DNA from: Pseudomonas gregormendelii
GTDB taxonomy: Bacteria; Pseudomonadota; Gammaproteobacteria; Pseudomonadales; Pseudomonadaceae
Assembly: GCF_017114825.1 (NCBI RefSeq)
Contig: NZ_JADEVO010000003.1
Span: 62,001-126,000, forward strand
DNA: 64,000 nt
Direction of reading: 5' to 3'
The notes under the pieces are model-generated. The model was not told the DNA's origin, searched no databases, and saw nothing but the letters and a program-made list of their open reading frames with translations. Position numbers and translations under genes: made by a program. Positions 17,482-26,190 of the stretch are shown here, one piece after another. Numbering within the stretch: position 1 is the stretch's first letter; each line of letters opens with the position of its first letter.

Positions 17482-19095
17482 ATGAACATGCAAACCAAGA
17501 CATTGACCGGTGGCCAGGCCCTGGTGCGACTGCTGGCCAACTACGGCGTCGACACCGTGTTCGGCATTCCCGGCGTGCATACGCTGGAGCTGTATCGGGG
17601 CCTGCCGGGCAGCGGCATTCGCCATGTGCTGACCCGGCACGAACAGGGTGCCAGCTTCATGGCTGACGGTTATGCCCGGGTCAGCGGCAAACCGGGCGTG
17701 TGCTTCATCATCACCGGGCCGGGCGTGACCAACGCGGCGACCGGCATCGGCCAGGCGTACGCCGACTCGATTCCGATGCTGGTGATCTCCAGCGTCAACC
17801 ACACGGCCAGCCTCGGCAAGGGCTGGGGCTGTCTGCACGAAACCCAGGATCAGCGCGCCATGACTGCGCCGATTACTGCGTTCTCGGCGGTGGCGTTGAG
17901 TGCCGAGGACCTGCCCGAATTGATCGCCCGCGCCTATGCCGTGTTCGATAGCGAACGCCCGCGCCCGGTACACATTTCGGTACCGCTGGACGTGCTGGCG
18001 GCGCCAGTGAATCGCGACTGGAGCAACGACGTGGTACGGCGTCCGGGACGCGGACCGGCCTCGAACACGGCCATGGAACACGCCGCGACCAAGCTGCAAA
18101 ACGCCAAGCGACCGATGATCATTGCCGGTGGCGGCGCCCTTCACGCGACGCAGGAGCTGCAAACCATCAGCACCCGACTGGCCGCGCCGCTGTTCACCAG
18201 CGTCGCCGGCAAAGGGCTGTTGCCACCGGATGATCCGCTCAACGCCGGTTCGAGCCTGTGCGTCGAGCCCGGCTGGAACCTGATCGCCGAAGCCGACGTG
18301 GTGTTGGCGGTCGGTACCGAAATGGCCGACACCGATTTCTGGCGCGAGCGCTTGCCGTTGACCGCCGAACTGCTGCGGGTGGACATCGATCCGCGAAAAT
18401 TCAACGACTTCTATCCCTGTGCTGTGGCCCTGCAAGGCGACGCGCAACAGACGCTCGCCGGCCTGCTGGAGCGTCTGCCCGCCACCGTCCGTGATGCCAA
18501 CGCAGCAATCGCCAGCGTCGCGAAACTGCGTGATGCGGTGAAGAACAGCCACGGCCCGTTGCAGTCGATTCACCAGGGCATTCTTGAGCGCATTGCCGCC
18601 GAGCTGCCGGACAACGCCTTCATCAGCACCGACATGACCCAGTTGGCCTACACCGGCAACTACGCCTTCAACAGCCGCGCCCCGCGCAGCTGGTTGCACC
18701 CAACCGGCTACGGCACCTTGGGTTACGGCCTGCCGGCCGGCATCGGCGCCAAGTTTGGCGCGCCCAATCGGCCGGGGCTGGTGCTGGTCGGCGACGGTGG
18801 TTTCCTCTACACCGCGCAGGAACTGGCGACGGCGGTCGAGGAACTGGACAGCCCGCTGGTCGTGTTGCTGTGGAACAACGATGCCCTGGGGCAGATCCGC
18901 GACGACATGCTGGGCCTGGACATCGAACCCATCGGCGTGTTGCCGCGCAATCCGGATTTCGCCGCCCTCGGGCGCGCGTTCGGCTGCACCGTCACCCAGC
19001 CGCAAAGCCTGGCCGAGTTGCAGACCGATCTGCGCCATGGCTTCAAGCGTAACGGCGTCACCCTGATCGAGCTCAAGCATGCCTGCGCGCATTGA
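17482..19095 (+). CDS. aruI: ThDP-dependent 2-ketoarginine (5-guanidino-2-oxopentanoate) decarboxylase
   Basis: A 537-residue thiamine-diphosphate enzyme with the three POX/ALS-type domains. The PYR domain carries the activating Glu in TRHEQGASFMADGYAR. The PP domain has the Mg-ThDP motif from GDGGFLYTAQEL to the Asn in LLWNNDALG. AruI decarboxylates 2-ketoarginine to 4-guanidinobutyraldehyde. The identification rests on the family, on adjacency to aruH, and on the gene order shared with PAO1. The ribosome site GTGAGG overlaps the stop of the preceding gene. An acetolactate-synthase role is less likely because no small subunit or ilv gene is present. Confidence 0.87.
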   Translation: MNMQTKTLTGGQALVRLLANYGVDTVFGIPGVHTLELYRGLPGSGIRHVLTRHEQGASFMADGYARVSGKPGVCFIITGPGVTNAATGIGQAYADSIPMLVISSVNHTASLGKGWGCLHETQDQRAMTAPITAFSAVALSAEDLPELIARAYAVFDSERPRPVHISVPLDVLAAPVNRDWSNDVVRRPGRGPASNTAMEHAATKLQNAKRPMIIAGGGALHATQELQTISTRLAAPLFTSVAGKGLLPPDDPLNAGSSLCVEPGWNLIAEADVVLAVGTEMADTDFWRERLPLTAELLRVDIDPRKFNDFYPCAVALQGDAQQTLAGLLERLPATVRDANAAIASVAKLRDAVKNSHGPLQSIHQGILERIAAELPDNAFISTDMTQLAYTGNYAFNSRAPRSWLHPTGYGTLGYGLPAGIGAKFGAPNRPGLVLVGDGGFLYTAQELATAVEELDSPLVVLLWNNDALGQIRDDMLGLDIEPIGVLPRNPDFAALGRAFGCTVTQPQSLAELQTDLRHGFKRNGVTLIELKHACAH

Positions 19096-19132
19096 TTTTC
19101 ATTTTTTTGGGCTTTTTTAAAAGGAGCAGGCC

Positions 19133-20323
19133 ATGCGTTTTTCCGATCTGACCCAACGAATCGCCGGTGACGGCGCCGCCGCGTGGAACATCCATTACCG
19201 CGCGCTGGCGCTGCAGGAACAGGGCGAAGACATTCTGCTGTTGTCCGTGGGCGATCCGGATTTCGACACCCCGGTGCCGATTGTCCAGGCGGCCATCGAC
19301 AGCCTGCTTAATGGCAACACTCACTACGCCGACGTGCGCGGCAAACGCACCCTGCGCGAAGCCATTGCCAGGCGGCACCAGCAACGCAGCGGCCAGGCGG
19401 TGTCGGCCGACCAGGTCACGGTGCTTGCCGGTGCCCAGTGCGCGCTGTTTTGCGTGGCCCAGTGCGTGCTCAATCCAGGCGATGAAGTGATAGTCGCCGA
19501 GCCGATGTACGTGACCTACGAAGCGGTGTTCGGGGCCTGCGGTGCGGTGGTGATCCCGGTGCCGGTGCGGCCCGAGAATGGCTTCCGGGTATTACCCGAA
19601 GACGTTGCGGCGCGCATCACCCCGCGGACTCGCGCGCTGGCGCTGAACAGTCCGCACAATCCATCTGGCGCCAGCCTGCCGCGCACCACCTGGCAGGCAC
19701 TGGCCGGGCTGTGCATCGACCATGACCTGTGGTTGATTTCCGATGAGGTCTACAGCGAATTGCTGTTCGAGGGCGAGCACGTCAGCCCGGCCAGTTTGCC
19801 GGGCATGGCCGAGCGCACCGCGACGCTCAACAGCCTGTCGAAATCCCACGCCATGACCGGCTGGCGAGTCGGCTGGACGGTGGCGCCGCCGGCGTTGGCG
19901 CAGCACCTGGAAAACCTTGCGCTGTGCATGTTGTATGGCTCCCCCGAATTCATTCAGGACGCTGCCGTGGTGGCGCTGCAAAGCAACCTGCCGGAGTTGC
20001 AGGCCATGCGCGATGCCTATCGCCAGCGACGCGATTTAGTCTGCGCCAGCCTTGCCGACTGCCCCGGCGTGCGCCCCCTGATGCCCGATGGCGGGATGTT
20101 CGTGATGGTCGACATACGTGAAACCGGGCTCAGCGCCCAGGCATTCGCCGACCGTCTGCTCGACCGCCATGGCGTCTCGGTCCTGGCCGGTGAAGCCTTC
20201 GGCCCCAGTGCCGCCGGGCATATACGCCTGGGCCTGGTGGTGGGGGCAGAACACCTGAGTGACGCCTGCCAGCGCATCGCCCGCTGCGCCAGTGAACTGA
20301 TGGAGACCCGACACTATGCATGA
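19133..20323 (+). CDS. aruH: Arginine:pyruvate transaminase
   Basis: A 396-residue fold-type I aminotransferase that transfers the amino group of L-arginine to pyruvate, giving 2-ketoarginine and alanine. Key features are NSPHNPSG, the YSELLF segment after SDEVYS, the PLP-lysine motif NSLSKSHAMTGWRVGW, and the C-terminal Arg in HIRLGLVVG that binds the carboxylate. The whole sequence, including its start MRFSDLTQRIAGDGAAAW, closely matches P. aeruginosa AruH as I recall it. The AAAAGGAG ribosome site precedes ATG 19133. Its 3' end overlaps the aldehyde dehydrogenase start by eight bases. Confidence 0.93.
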   Translation: MRFSDLTQRIAGDGAAAWNIHYRALALQEQGEDILLLSVGDPDFDTPVPIVQAAIDSLLNGNTHYADVRGKRTLREAIARRHQQRSGQAVSADQVTVLAGAQCALFCVAQCVLNPGDEVIVAEPMYVTYEAVFGACGAVVIPVPVRPENGFRVLPEDVAARITPRTRALALNSPHNPSGASLPRTTWQALAGLCIDHDLWLISDEVYSELLFEGEHVSPASLPGMAERTATLNSLSKSHAMTGWRVGWTVAPPALAQHLENLALCMLYGSPEFIQDAAVVALQSNLPELQAMRDAYRQRRDLVCASLADCPGVRPLMPDGGMFVMVDIRETGLSAQAFADRLLDRHGVSVLAGEAFGPSAAGHIRLGLVVGAEHLSDACQRIARCASELMETRHYA

Positions 20324-21728
20324 TTACACAGCGCTGTTTATCGATGGCCGCTGGCAGGCGCCGTCAGGGCAGGGCGTCGCCCAGGTGATCAACCCGGCAA
20401 CCGAGACCGCCGCCGGTTCAGTGCCGCTGGGCGATGAACGGGATGTCGACAACGCGGTAGCCGCGGCTCGGCGTGCCTTCGGTTCATGGTCTCGCACACC
20501 TTCAAGCGTGCGCGCCGGCTACATCCGCGCGCTGGCCGGGCAACTGCGCGAGCGTGCCGACGAAATGGCCGCAGTGATCACCGCGGAACTGGGCATGCCG
20601 GTGCAGTGGTGCCGTGCGGTCCAGGTGGACGGGCCCATCGAGGGGCTTGAGCAATACATCGAACTGGCCGGCCTGATGGATGAAGTCCGCGAGGTCGGCA
20701 ACTCATGGGTGGTGCGCGAGGCGGTGGGCGTTTGCGCGTTCATCAACCCTTGGAACTACCCGCTGCATCAGTTGATCGGCAAACTGGCACCGGCGCTGGC
20801 AGCCGGGTGCACCGTGGTGGTCAAGCCGAGCCAGGAAACACCGCTGCATGCGTTCTTCCTGGCGCAGATGATCGAGGAAATCGGCTTGCCTGCGGGGGTG
20901 TTCAACCTGGTCAGCGGGCCGGGTGCGAAAGTCGGAGAAGCGCTGGCCAGGCATCCGGACGTGGACATGGTGTCGTTCACTGGCTCCACCGGCGCTGGCG
21001 TTCGTGTGGCCCAGGCGGCGGCGCCGTCGGTCAAGCGCGTGTGCCTGGAACTGGGCGGCAAGTCGCCGCTGCTGATTGCCGAGGATGCCGACCTGGCCGC
21101 AGCGGTGCGCTATGGCGTTCAGGACGTGATGATCAACTCTGGCCAGACCTGCACTGCACTGACCCGCATGCTGCTGCCGGCGAGCCGTTACGCCGAGGCT
21201 GTGGAAATCGCCATCGCCGAGGCCCAAAGCTTGCGCATGGGGGATCCGCTGGACCTGCAGAGCTTCCTTGGGCCGATGTGTTCTGCGGCCCAGCGGCGCA
21301 CCGTGCGCGACTACATCCAGATCGGCCAGCAGGAAGGCGCACGGCTGGTGCTCGGTGGCGAGACTGACGAATTCGAGCGCGGGTTCTACGTCAGTCCGAC
21401 GCTGTTCGCTGACGTCGACAACCGCATGCGCATCGCCCAGGAAGAAATCTTCGGGCCGGTGCTGTGCCTGATTCCGTACGCCGATGAAGCGCAGGCGATC
21501 CAAATGGCCAACGACTCGCCTTTCGGCCTGTCCAGCGGCGTCTGGACCGGCAGCCGGGAGCGGGCCCTGGGGTTGGCGCGGCAGCTGCGTGCCGGGCAGT
21601 GTTTTCTGAACGGCGCGGCGTTCAACTATCAGGCGCCATTCGGTGGCTACAAACAGTCAGGCAATGGTCGTGAATGGGGGGAGGAAGGACTTAACGAATT
21701 CGTCGAAGTGAAGGCGATCCAGGTATGA
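20316..21728 (+). CDS. NAD(P)-dependent aldehyde dehydrogenase, probably 4-guanidinobutyraldehyde dehydrogenase
   Basis: A 470-residue aldehyde dehydrogenase. The cofactor domain has the NPWNYPLHQL segment and the SFTGSTGAG motif; the catalytic residues are Glu in LELGGKSPLL and Cys in NSGQTCTALTR. ATG 20316 overlaps the aruH stop by eight bases, so translation is coupled. In the arginine transaminase route the aldehyde made by AruI must be oxidised to 4-guanidinobutyrate. In P. aeruginosa that step is attributed to KauB, encoded elsewhere, and I do not recall an aldehyde dehydrogenase between aruH and PA4975. This gene would make the locus self-sufficient for that step. Confidence 0.87.
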   Translation: MHDYTALFIDGRWQAPSGQGVAQVINPATETAAGSVPLGDERDVDNAVAAARRAFGSWSRTPSSVRAGYIRALAGQLRERADEMAAVITAELGMPVQWCRAVQVDGPIEGLEQYIELAGLMDEVREVGNSWVVREAVGVCAFINPWNYPLHQLIGKLAPALAAGCTVVVKPSQETPLHAFFLAQMIEEIGLPAGVFNLVSGPGAKVGEALARHPDVDMVSFTGSTGAGVRVAQAAAPSVKRVCLELGGKSPLLIAEDADLAAAVRYGVQDVMINSGQTCTALTRMLLPASRYAEAVEIAIAEAQSLRMGDPLDLQSFLGPMCSAAQRRTVRDYIQIGQQEGARLVLGGETDEFERGFYVSPTLFADVDNRMRIAQEEIFGPVLCLIPYADEAQAIQMANDSPFGLSSGVWTGSRERALGLARQLRAGQCFLNGAAFNYQAPFGGYKQSGNGREWGEEGLNEFVEVKAIQV

Positions 21729-21762
21729 CTCCCCCCAAAGTGCCAGCATTCAAGGAATACCC

Positions 21763-22467
21763 ATGAAAGTATTGATCGTTCACGCCCATCCCGAACCCAA
21801 CTCGTTCACCGCAGCCCTGCGTGACCAGGCTGTCGCGACACTCCAGGCCCAGGGGCACGAGGTCAAGGTCAGCGATCTGTACGCGATGAACTGGAACCCG
21901 GTGGCCAGCGCCGATGATTTTTCCTCGCGGGACAATCCCGACTACCTGGTGTACGCCCTGGAGCAACGCCTGGGCGTCAAGAGCCAGTCCCTGGCGCCGG
22001 ATATCCAGCAGGAACTCGACAAACTGCTGTGGGCTGACCTGCTGATCCTCAACTTCCCGATTTTCTGGTTTTCCGCACCGGCCATGCTCAAGGGCTGGAT
22101 CGATCGGGTGCTGGTGTCCGGCGTGTGTTATGGCGGCAAGCGTTTTTACGACCAGGGCGGTTTGAGCGGCAAGAAGGCGCTGGTGACAGTCACCCTCGGC
22201 GGGCGCGAGCACATGTTCGGCGAGGGCGCGATTCACGGTCCGCTGCAAGACATGCTGCGTCCTATCCTGCGCGGCACCCTGGCCTACGTCGGCTTCGACG
22301 TGCTGCAACCCTTTGTCGCCTGGCACGTGCCTTACATCAGCGACGAGGCCCGCAAGGGTTTCCTGCACGACTACCAGCAGCGCCTGGAGCACCTGAGCGA
22401 CGAGCAACCACTGACGTTCCCGCGCCTGGCGCAGTTCGATGAGGCCCTTTATCCGCTGCCCGTGTGA
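21763..22467 (+). CDS. NAD(P)H dehydrogenase (quinone)/flavodoxin-fold reductase
   Basis: A 234-residue flavodoxin_2 family reductase (NQO1/MdaB type). The FMN/FAD phosphate loop is HAHPEPNSFTAAL. A FPIFWFSAPAMLKGWIDRV segment and the following VTVTLGGREHMFG loop are typical. It reduces quinones or other electrophiles by two electrons in the cytoplasm. The gene starts 34 bases after the aldehyde dehydrogenase and matches from memory PA4975, the last gene of the PAO1 locus. Its specific role in arginine use is unknown; protection from reactive intermediates is a guess. Confidence 0.87.
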   Translation: MKVLIVHAHPEPNSFTAALRDQAVATLQAQGHEVKVSDLYAMNWNPVASADDFSSRDNPDYLVYALEQRLGVKSQSLAPDIQQELDKLLWADLLILNFPIFWFSAPAMLKGWIDRVLVSGVCYGGKRFYDQGGLSGKKALVTVTLGGREHMFGEGAIHGPLQDMLRPILRGTLAYVGFDVLQPFVAWHVPYISDEARKGFLHDYQQRLEHLSDEQPLTFPRLAQFDEALYPLPV

Positions 22468-22560
22468 GTGCACGTCACGCCGCTGGCGTTCATGCCGATG
22501 GACGCCAGGCCCCAGGTCTTTCTACACTGCCCGCAGTTCAGGGGGACAAGGGGGCAATGG

Positions 22561-23487
22561 ATGAATCGCAATGAGCTACGCAAGGCCGACATCAACCTGA
22601 TGGTGGTGTTCGAGACATTGATGCTCGAACGCAACGTCACGCGGGTTGCCGAGAAGCTGTTTCTCGGTCAACCGACCATCAGTTCGGCGCTCAACCGCCT
22701 GCGCACGATGTTCAACGACCCATTGTTCATTCGGGTCGGCCATCGCATGGAACCCACCGCACGCGCCGAAGAGTTGATCAAGTATCTTTCGCCGGCCCTG
22801 GATTCGCTGTCGATCGCCCTGAGCCTGACCCACGATTTCGATCCCGCAGTGAGCACCATGACCTTCCGCATCGGCCTGTCGGATGACGTCGAATTCGGCC
22901 TGCTGCCGCCGCTGTTGCGGGCCCTGCGCCAGGAAGCGCCGAAAGTGGTGTTCGTGGTGCAGCATGTCGACTACTGGCGCATTCCCGACTTGCTGGCGTC
23001 TGGCGACATCACTGTCGGCATCAGCCAGACCCGCGGCCTGCCGGCCAACGCCAAGCGCAAATTGCTGCGGCACATCCAGCCCAGCATCCTGCGCGCCGAT
23101 GCGTCCGACACCCCGCTGACCCTGGACGAATACTGCGCGCGTCCCCACGTGCTGGTGTCCCACACCGCCAACGTCAGCGGCTACGCCGATGAATGGCTGG
23201 CAGAGATCGGCCGCACCCGCCAGGTCGTGCTGTCCGTGCCGCAATACAGCTCCTTGCCCGCGCTGTTGGCCGGCACCGACCTGATCGCCAGCCTGCCGGA
23301 CTACGCGGCCGAAGCCATGGCCGCGTCCGGTGCACTGTTCAAAGAGCCATTCCCGTTCAAGACTCCGACCCTCGACCTGTCGATGGTCTGGCTCAGCCAC
23401 GTCGACACCGACCCGGCCGAACGCTGGCTGCGCAAGCGCCTGGAAACCTTCATGAGCGCGACCGATCTTATGCCCCCAGCGCCGTGA
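22561..23487 (+). CDS. LysR-family transcriptional regulator
   Basis: A 308-residue LysR regulator: winged HTH at residues about 8-66 (MLERNVTRVAEKLFLGQPTISSALNRLR) and a periplasmic-binding-protein-like effector domain after about 95. I chose ATG 22561 because it gives the family-typical short N-terminus and has AGGGGG upstream; a GTG at 22468 would add 31 unlikely residues. It is oriented like the aru operon and begins 93 bases after it. It may regulate the quinone reductase or the CHMI-like gene downstream; target unknown. Confidence 0.85.
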   Translation: MNRNELRKADINLMVVFETLMLERNVTRVAEKLFLGQPTISSALNRLRTMFNDPLFIRVGHRMEPTARAEELIKYLSPALDSLSIALSLTHDFDPAVSTMTFRIGLSDDVEFGLLPPLLRALRQEAPKVVFVVQHVDYWRIPDLLASGDITVGISQTRGLPANAKRKLLRHIQPSILRADASDTPLTLDEYCARPHVLVSHTANVSGYADEWLAEIGRTRQVVLSVPQYSSLPALLAGTDLIASLPDYAAEAMAASGALFKEPFPFKTPTLDLSMVWLSHVDTDPAERWLRKRLETFMSATDLMPPAP

Positions 23488-23544
23488 GCCCGCAAACTCT
23501 GTGCTATACGTACGACCCTCCCGCCACTCCAAAGAGCATTCGAC

Positions 23545-23910
23545 ATGCCACACCTGCACATGGAATACACCGCCAACCTGCCAGGCCTGAACGCCGACGT
23601 CGCCTTGATCCGGCTGAACAACACCTTGGTGGGCTCCGGCCAGTTCGCTGCCGAATTCGACATCAAAAGCCGCGCGATCAAAGTCGAAACCTTCAAGGTC
23701 GGTACCGCCATGGCCGAGCGTGGGTTTGTGCATGTGAAGCTGGCGCTGCTCAGCGGGAGATCGCCGCAGATCAAGAAGCAACTGTCGGAGAGCCTGTTGG
23801 CGGTGGTGCAGGATTTGTGTGAATGGCCGGTGGGGGTGGACGTGCAGTTGTGCGTGGAGATTCTGGATATTGATCGGGAGTCTTATGCGAAGACGGCGGT
23901 TGGGCACTGA
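23545..23910 (+). CDS. 5-carboxymethyl-2-hydroxymuconate delta-isomerase (CHMI) family tautomerase
   Basis: A 121-residue tautomerase-superfamily protein. After removal of Met the N-terminus is Pro (MPHLHMEYTANL), the catalytic base of the family. The KVGTAMAERGFVHVKLALLSGRS core and the length match CHMI/HpaF. In homoprotocatechuate degradation it isomerises a ring-cleavage product, but no other hpa genes are present here, so the true substrate may differ. It lies 57 bases after the LysR gene. Orphan copies of this family are widespread in Pseudomonas. Confidence 0.82.
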   Translation: MPHLHMEYTANLPGLNADVALIRLNNTLVGSGQFAAEFDIKSRAIKVETFKVGTAMAERGFVHVKLALLSGRSPQIKKQLSESLLAVVQDLCEWPVGVDVQLCVEILDIDRESYAKTAVGH

Positions 23911-23956
23911 TTGGGTTGGAGCTGTCAGCCAGTTATCTTCACTTGGGATTGGAACA

Positions 23957-23980
23957 GGCTCACCCATCACAGTGTGAGCC
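23957..23980. other. Hairpin between convergent genes
   Basis: GGCTCAC (23957-23963) and GTGAGCC (23974-23980) form a perfect 7-bp stem with a 10-base loop between the convergent CHMI-like and LysR genes. No T-run follows, so it is only a weak candidate for a bidirectional terminator. Confidence 0.3.
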
Positions 23981-23992
23981 CTGGTCCTTGCG

Positions 23993-24925
23993 CTACTTGC
24001 TCTGCCGGTCACATGCCAGATCGATCTGCTCGCGTAACCAGGCATTAGCGCCATCTTTCTCCATTCCCTGATGCCACTGCATATCCAGGCAAAAACCTGG
24101 CAACCCAACCGGCGCTGCGCAACACCCAAACCCGCCATCGCCAGCAAGCAACTGCTGAATCCGCTTCGGCAACATCACAATGAACTCCGTCCCCTTGATC
24201 ATCTTCAACGCCGCGCCATAACTGTTGGCCCGCGCTACGATCTGGCGACTGCGCCCCTGTTGCGCCAGCCAGCCGTCGACCATGTTGCTGCTGGAAGTCC
24301 ACGGGGTGGGGAACACGTGGCGGCGTTCGACGAGTTCGTCCAGGCTCAACCGGGGCTCGCCGGGGGCGGCGGGTTTGTCGAAGACGCAGACCAGTTGATC
24401 TTCCAGCAGCGTCGCCGACTTGATGTCGCCGTGGCTGCGATGGAAGTTCGGGCCGAAGCAGATCACCAGGTCGAGGCTGCCGTCGCGCAGGGCTTGGGCC
24501 GGGATGTCGGATTCGAGTTTGTGCACGTTGACGGTCACCGGCCAGTCGGCAAACGCGAAGTGCTTGAGCAGGCGTGGCAGGATCAGTTGTTCGAAATATT
24601 CCGGGGCGCACAGGTTGAAGGTGGTTGGCCGCAGGGCGGGGTCGAAGGTCGTTGAGCCGGCTTGGCACAGGTTGATGTGTTCGAGGACTTTCAACACGTG
24701 CGGGTACATGCTGTCGGCTTTGTAAGTGGGCTGCATGCCGGAACGACTGTAGAGGAACAACTCATCGGCAAAAGCCGCGCGAAGTTTTTTCAGGCAGTAG
24801 CTCACAGTCGACTGGCTGACGCACAGGGCTTCGGACACGGCGGTGACGTTGTGTTGCTGGTACACGGCAACGAACACCATGAGGTCCTGCATGTCGAGCT
24901 TTCTAAGTACGTTGCTGTTGAGCAT
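23993..24925 (-). CDS. LysR-family transcriptional regulator
   Basis: A 310-residue LysR protein with HTH at about 10-70 (VYQQHNVTAVSEALCVSQSTVSYCLKKLRAAF) and an effector domain. The frame is open far upstream into the transporter gene, but ATG 24925 gives the family-typical N-terminus (MLNSNVLRKLDMQDLMVF). The ribosome site is weak, so the exact start is uncertain by a few codons. It lies 89 bases after the CynX-like transporter on the same strand and may be co-transcribed. By analogy it could control the transporter and the divergent glutamine-synthetase-like gene. Confidence 0.82.
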   Translation of the reverse strand: MLNSNVLRKLDMQDLMVFVAVYQQHNVTAVSEALCVSQSTVSYCLKKLRAAFADELFLYSRSGMQPTYKADSMYPHVLKVLEHINLCQAGSTTFDPALRPTTFNLCAPEYFEQLILPRLLKHFAFADWPVTVNVHKLESDIPAQALRDGSLDLVICFGPNFHRSHGDIKSATLLEDQLVCVFDKPAAPGEPRLSLDELVERRHVFPTPWTSSSNMVDGWLAQQGRSRQIVARANSYGAALKMIKGTEFIVMLPKRIQQLLAGDGGFGCCAAPVGLPGFCLDMQWHQGMEKDGANAWLREQIDLACDRQSK

Positions 24926-25014
24926 CCATTGCGTCTCGCAGTCCTTGTTGCGCAGGTGGGCGCAACGGTCTGCGAAGGATCCTAACGGATCGACGGATTC
25001 AGGAGAATCGTCCT

Positions 25015-26190
25015 TCAGTGAATGTGTCGAGCGTAGTGCCGGGGATCGAAGCGCAGGACCATCAGGATCATCAGTGCCACGACGGCAGTCAGGGCCCACC
25101 AGGCCCACTCGAAGCTGCCCAGATGATCGCGAATCATACCCGCGAGCAGCGGCGAGACACCGGCGATCAGGTAGCCGATGCCCTGCACGAACGCGGTCAG
25201 GCTTCCCGCGCGTTGCGGGTTGTCCAAGTGATCCATGGACACGATCAGGCTCATTGGAAACAGCCCGCCAATGCCCAGCCCCAGCAGGCATGGCCACATC
25301 AGGCTCAGGTGCTGCGGGCTGAGGATCAGCCCGCAGAAACCCGCCATGATCAGTCCCAGCAACACCACCAGCACCAGGCGGCGGTCACGGCTGCGGTTGG
25401 CGATGGCCAGGCCGGACAGCACTTCCATGGCTGTCAGGAAACCCAGAAGCAAGCCGGCGTCCTGTTCGCTCCAGCCTTTTTCCAAATAATACGGCGCCAA
25501 CCAGGCCAGCACGCAAGTGTAGGACGCGGTGCCCAGGCCAAAGAAGATGGCGAGCAGCCAGGCGCGGGAATTGTTGAAAAAAGACTGCCTGGTGGTCGAC
25601 TTTGATTCGATCAGCGATTGCTGCGCGGGCTGTGCCATCCAGAAAATCAGGGCGACCACCGCGAGCGCGGCCCAGACTGCCAGGCCGACTCGCCAGCTAC
25701 CGGTGCGAATCATCACCAGCGGGGCAAAGGCGGCGGCGATGGCCGCGCCGCCCATGATCGAGGTGACATAGAGGCCCATGCACAGGGCGACGTTGTCCCT
25801 GAAACGCGACTTGATCAGGGCTGGCATCAACGCCTGAATCAGGGCAATGCCCACGCCTGCCAGCACGGCGCTGAGAATCAGTTCGGCTGCGGAGTCGAGG
25901 AACAGTCGTGATGCGGTAGCCACACCGATGATCAGCAGGGACAGGACCACGGTCCGTTGTTCGCCCAGGCGCTGGCTGACGCGGATGCCGAAGAACATCG
26001 CCACACCCATCGCCATCACCGGGAGCATGGTCAGCAGCGACGCCAGACTGAAACTCAGTTCAATGTCCCCACGAATCGCCGACAGCAACGGGCCGATGGC
26101 GGCCATGGAGGGGCGCAGGTTGAGCGCAACCAGGACGATGGCGAACATTAGTAGAAGGGCGGGGCGGGCGGTGGTGCGGACGGTTTCCAT
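25015..26190 (-). CDS. MFS transporter, CynX/NimT family
   Basis: A 391-residue major-facilitator protein with twelve hydrophobic helices. The LVALNLRPSMAAIGPLL opening of helix 1 and the VSQRLGEQR loop are characteristic of the CynX/NimT (cyanate / 2-nitroimidazole) group. No cynS cyanase or carbonic anhydrase gene is nearby, so cyanate is not indicated. It is divergent from the glutamine-synthetase-like ligase across a 390-base gap, and followed by a LysR gene, which suggests export or import of that ligase's substrate or product. Confidence 0.83.
   Translation of the reverse strand: METVRTTARPALLLMFAIVLVALNLRPSMAAIGPLLSAIRGDIELSFSLASLLTMLPVMAMGVAMFFGIRVSQRLGEQRTVVLSLLIIGVATASRLFLDSAAELILSAVLAGVGIALIQALMPALIKSRFRDNVALCMGLYVTSIMGGAAIAAAFAPLVMIRTGSWRVGLAVWAALAVVALIFWMAQPAQQSLIESKSTTRQSFFNNSRAWLLAIFFGLGTASYTCVLAWLAPYYLEKGWSEQDAGLLLGFLTAMEVLSGLAIANRSRDRRLVLVVLLGLIMAGFCGLILSPQHLSLMWPCLLGLGIGGLFPMSLIVSMDHLDNPQRAGSLTAFVQGIGYLIAGVSPLLAGMIRDHLGSFEWAWWALTAVVALMILMVLRFDPRHYARHIH

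Noticed and set aside
17212-19092. 626-codon minus-strand ORF across aruI
   Set aside because: Shadow of the GC-rich third-codon pattern of aruI; no domain signature in the translation, and the sense protein is a complete ThDP enzyme.
23545-23910. Part of a homoprotocatechuate (hpa) degradation cluster
   Set aside because: Only the isomerase-family gene is present; no ring-cleavage dioxygenase, dehydrogenase or hydrolase of the pathway is found in the window.
25015-26190. Cyanate transporter CynX as part of a cyanate operon
   Set aside because: No cyanase or carbonic anhydrase gene nearby; family membership alone does not fix the substrate.
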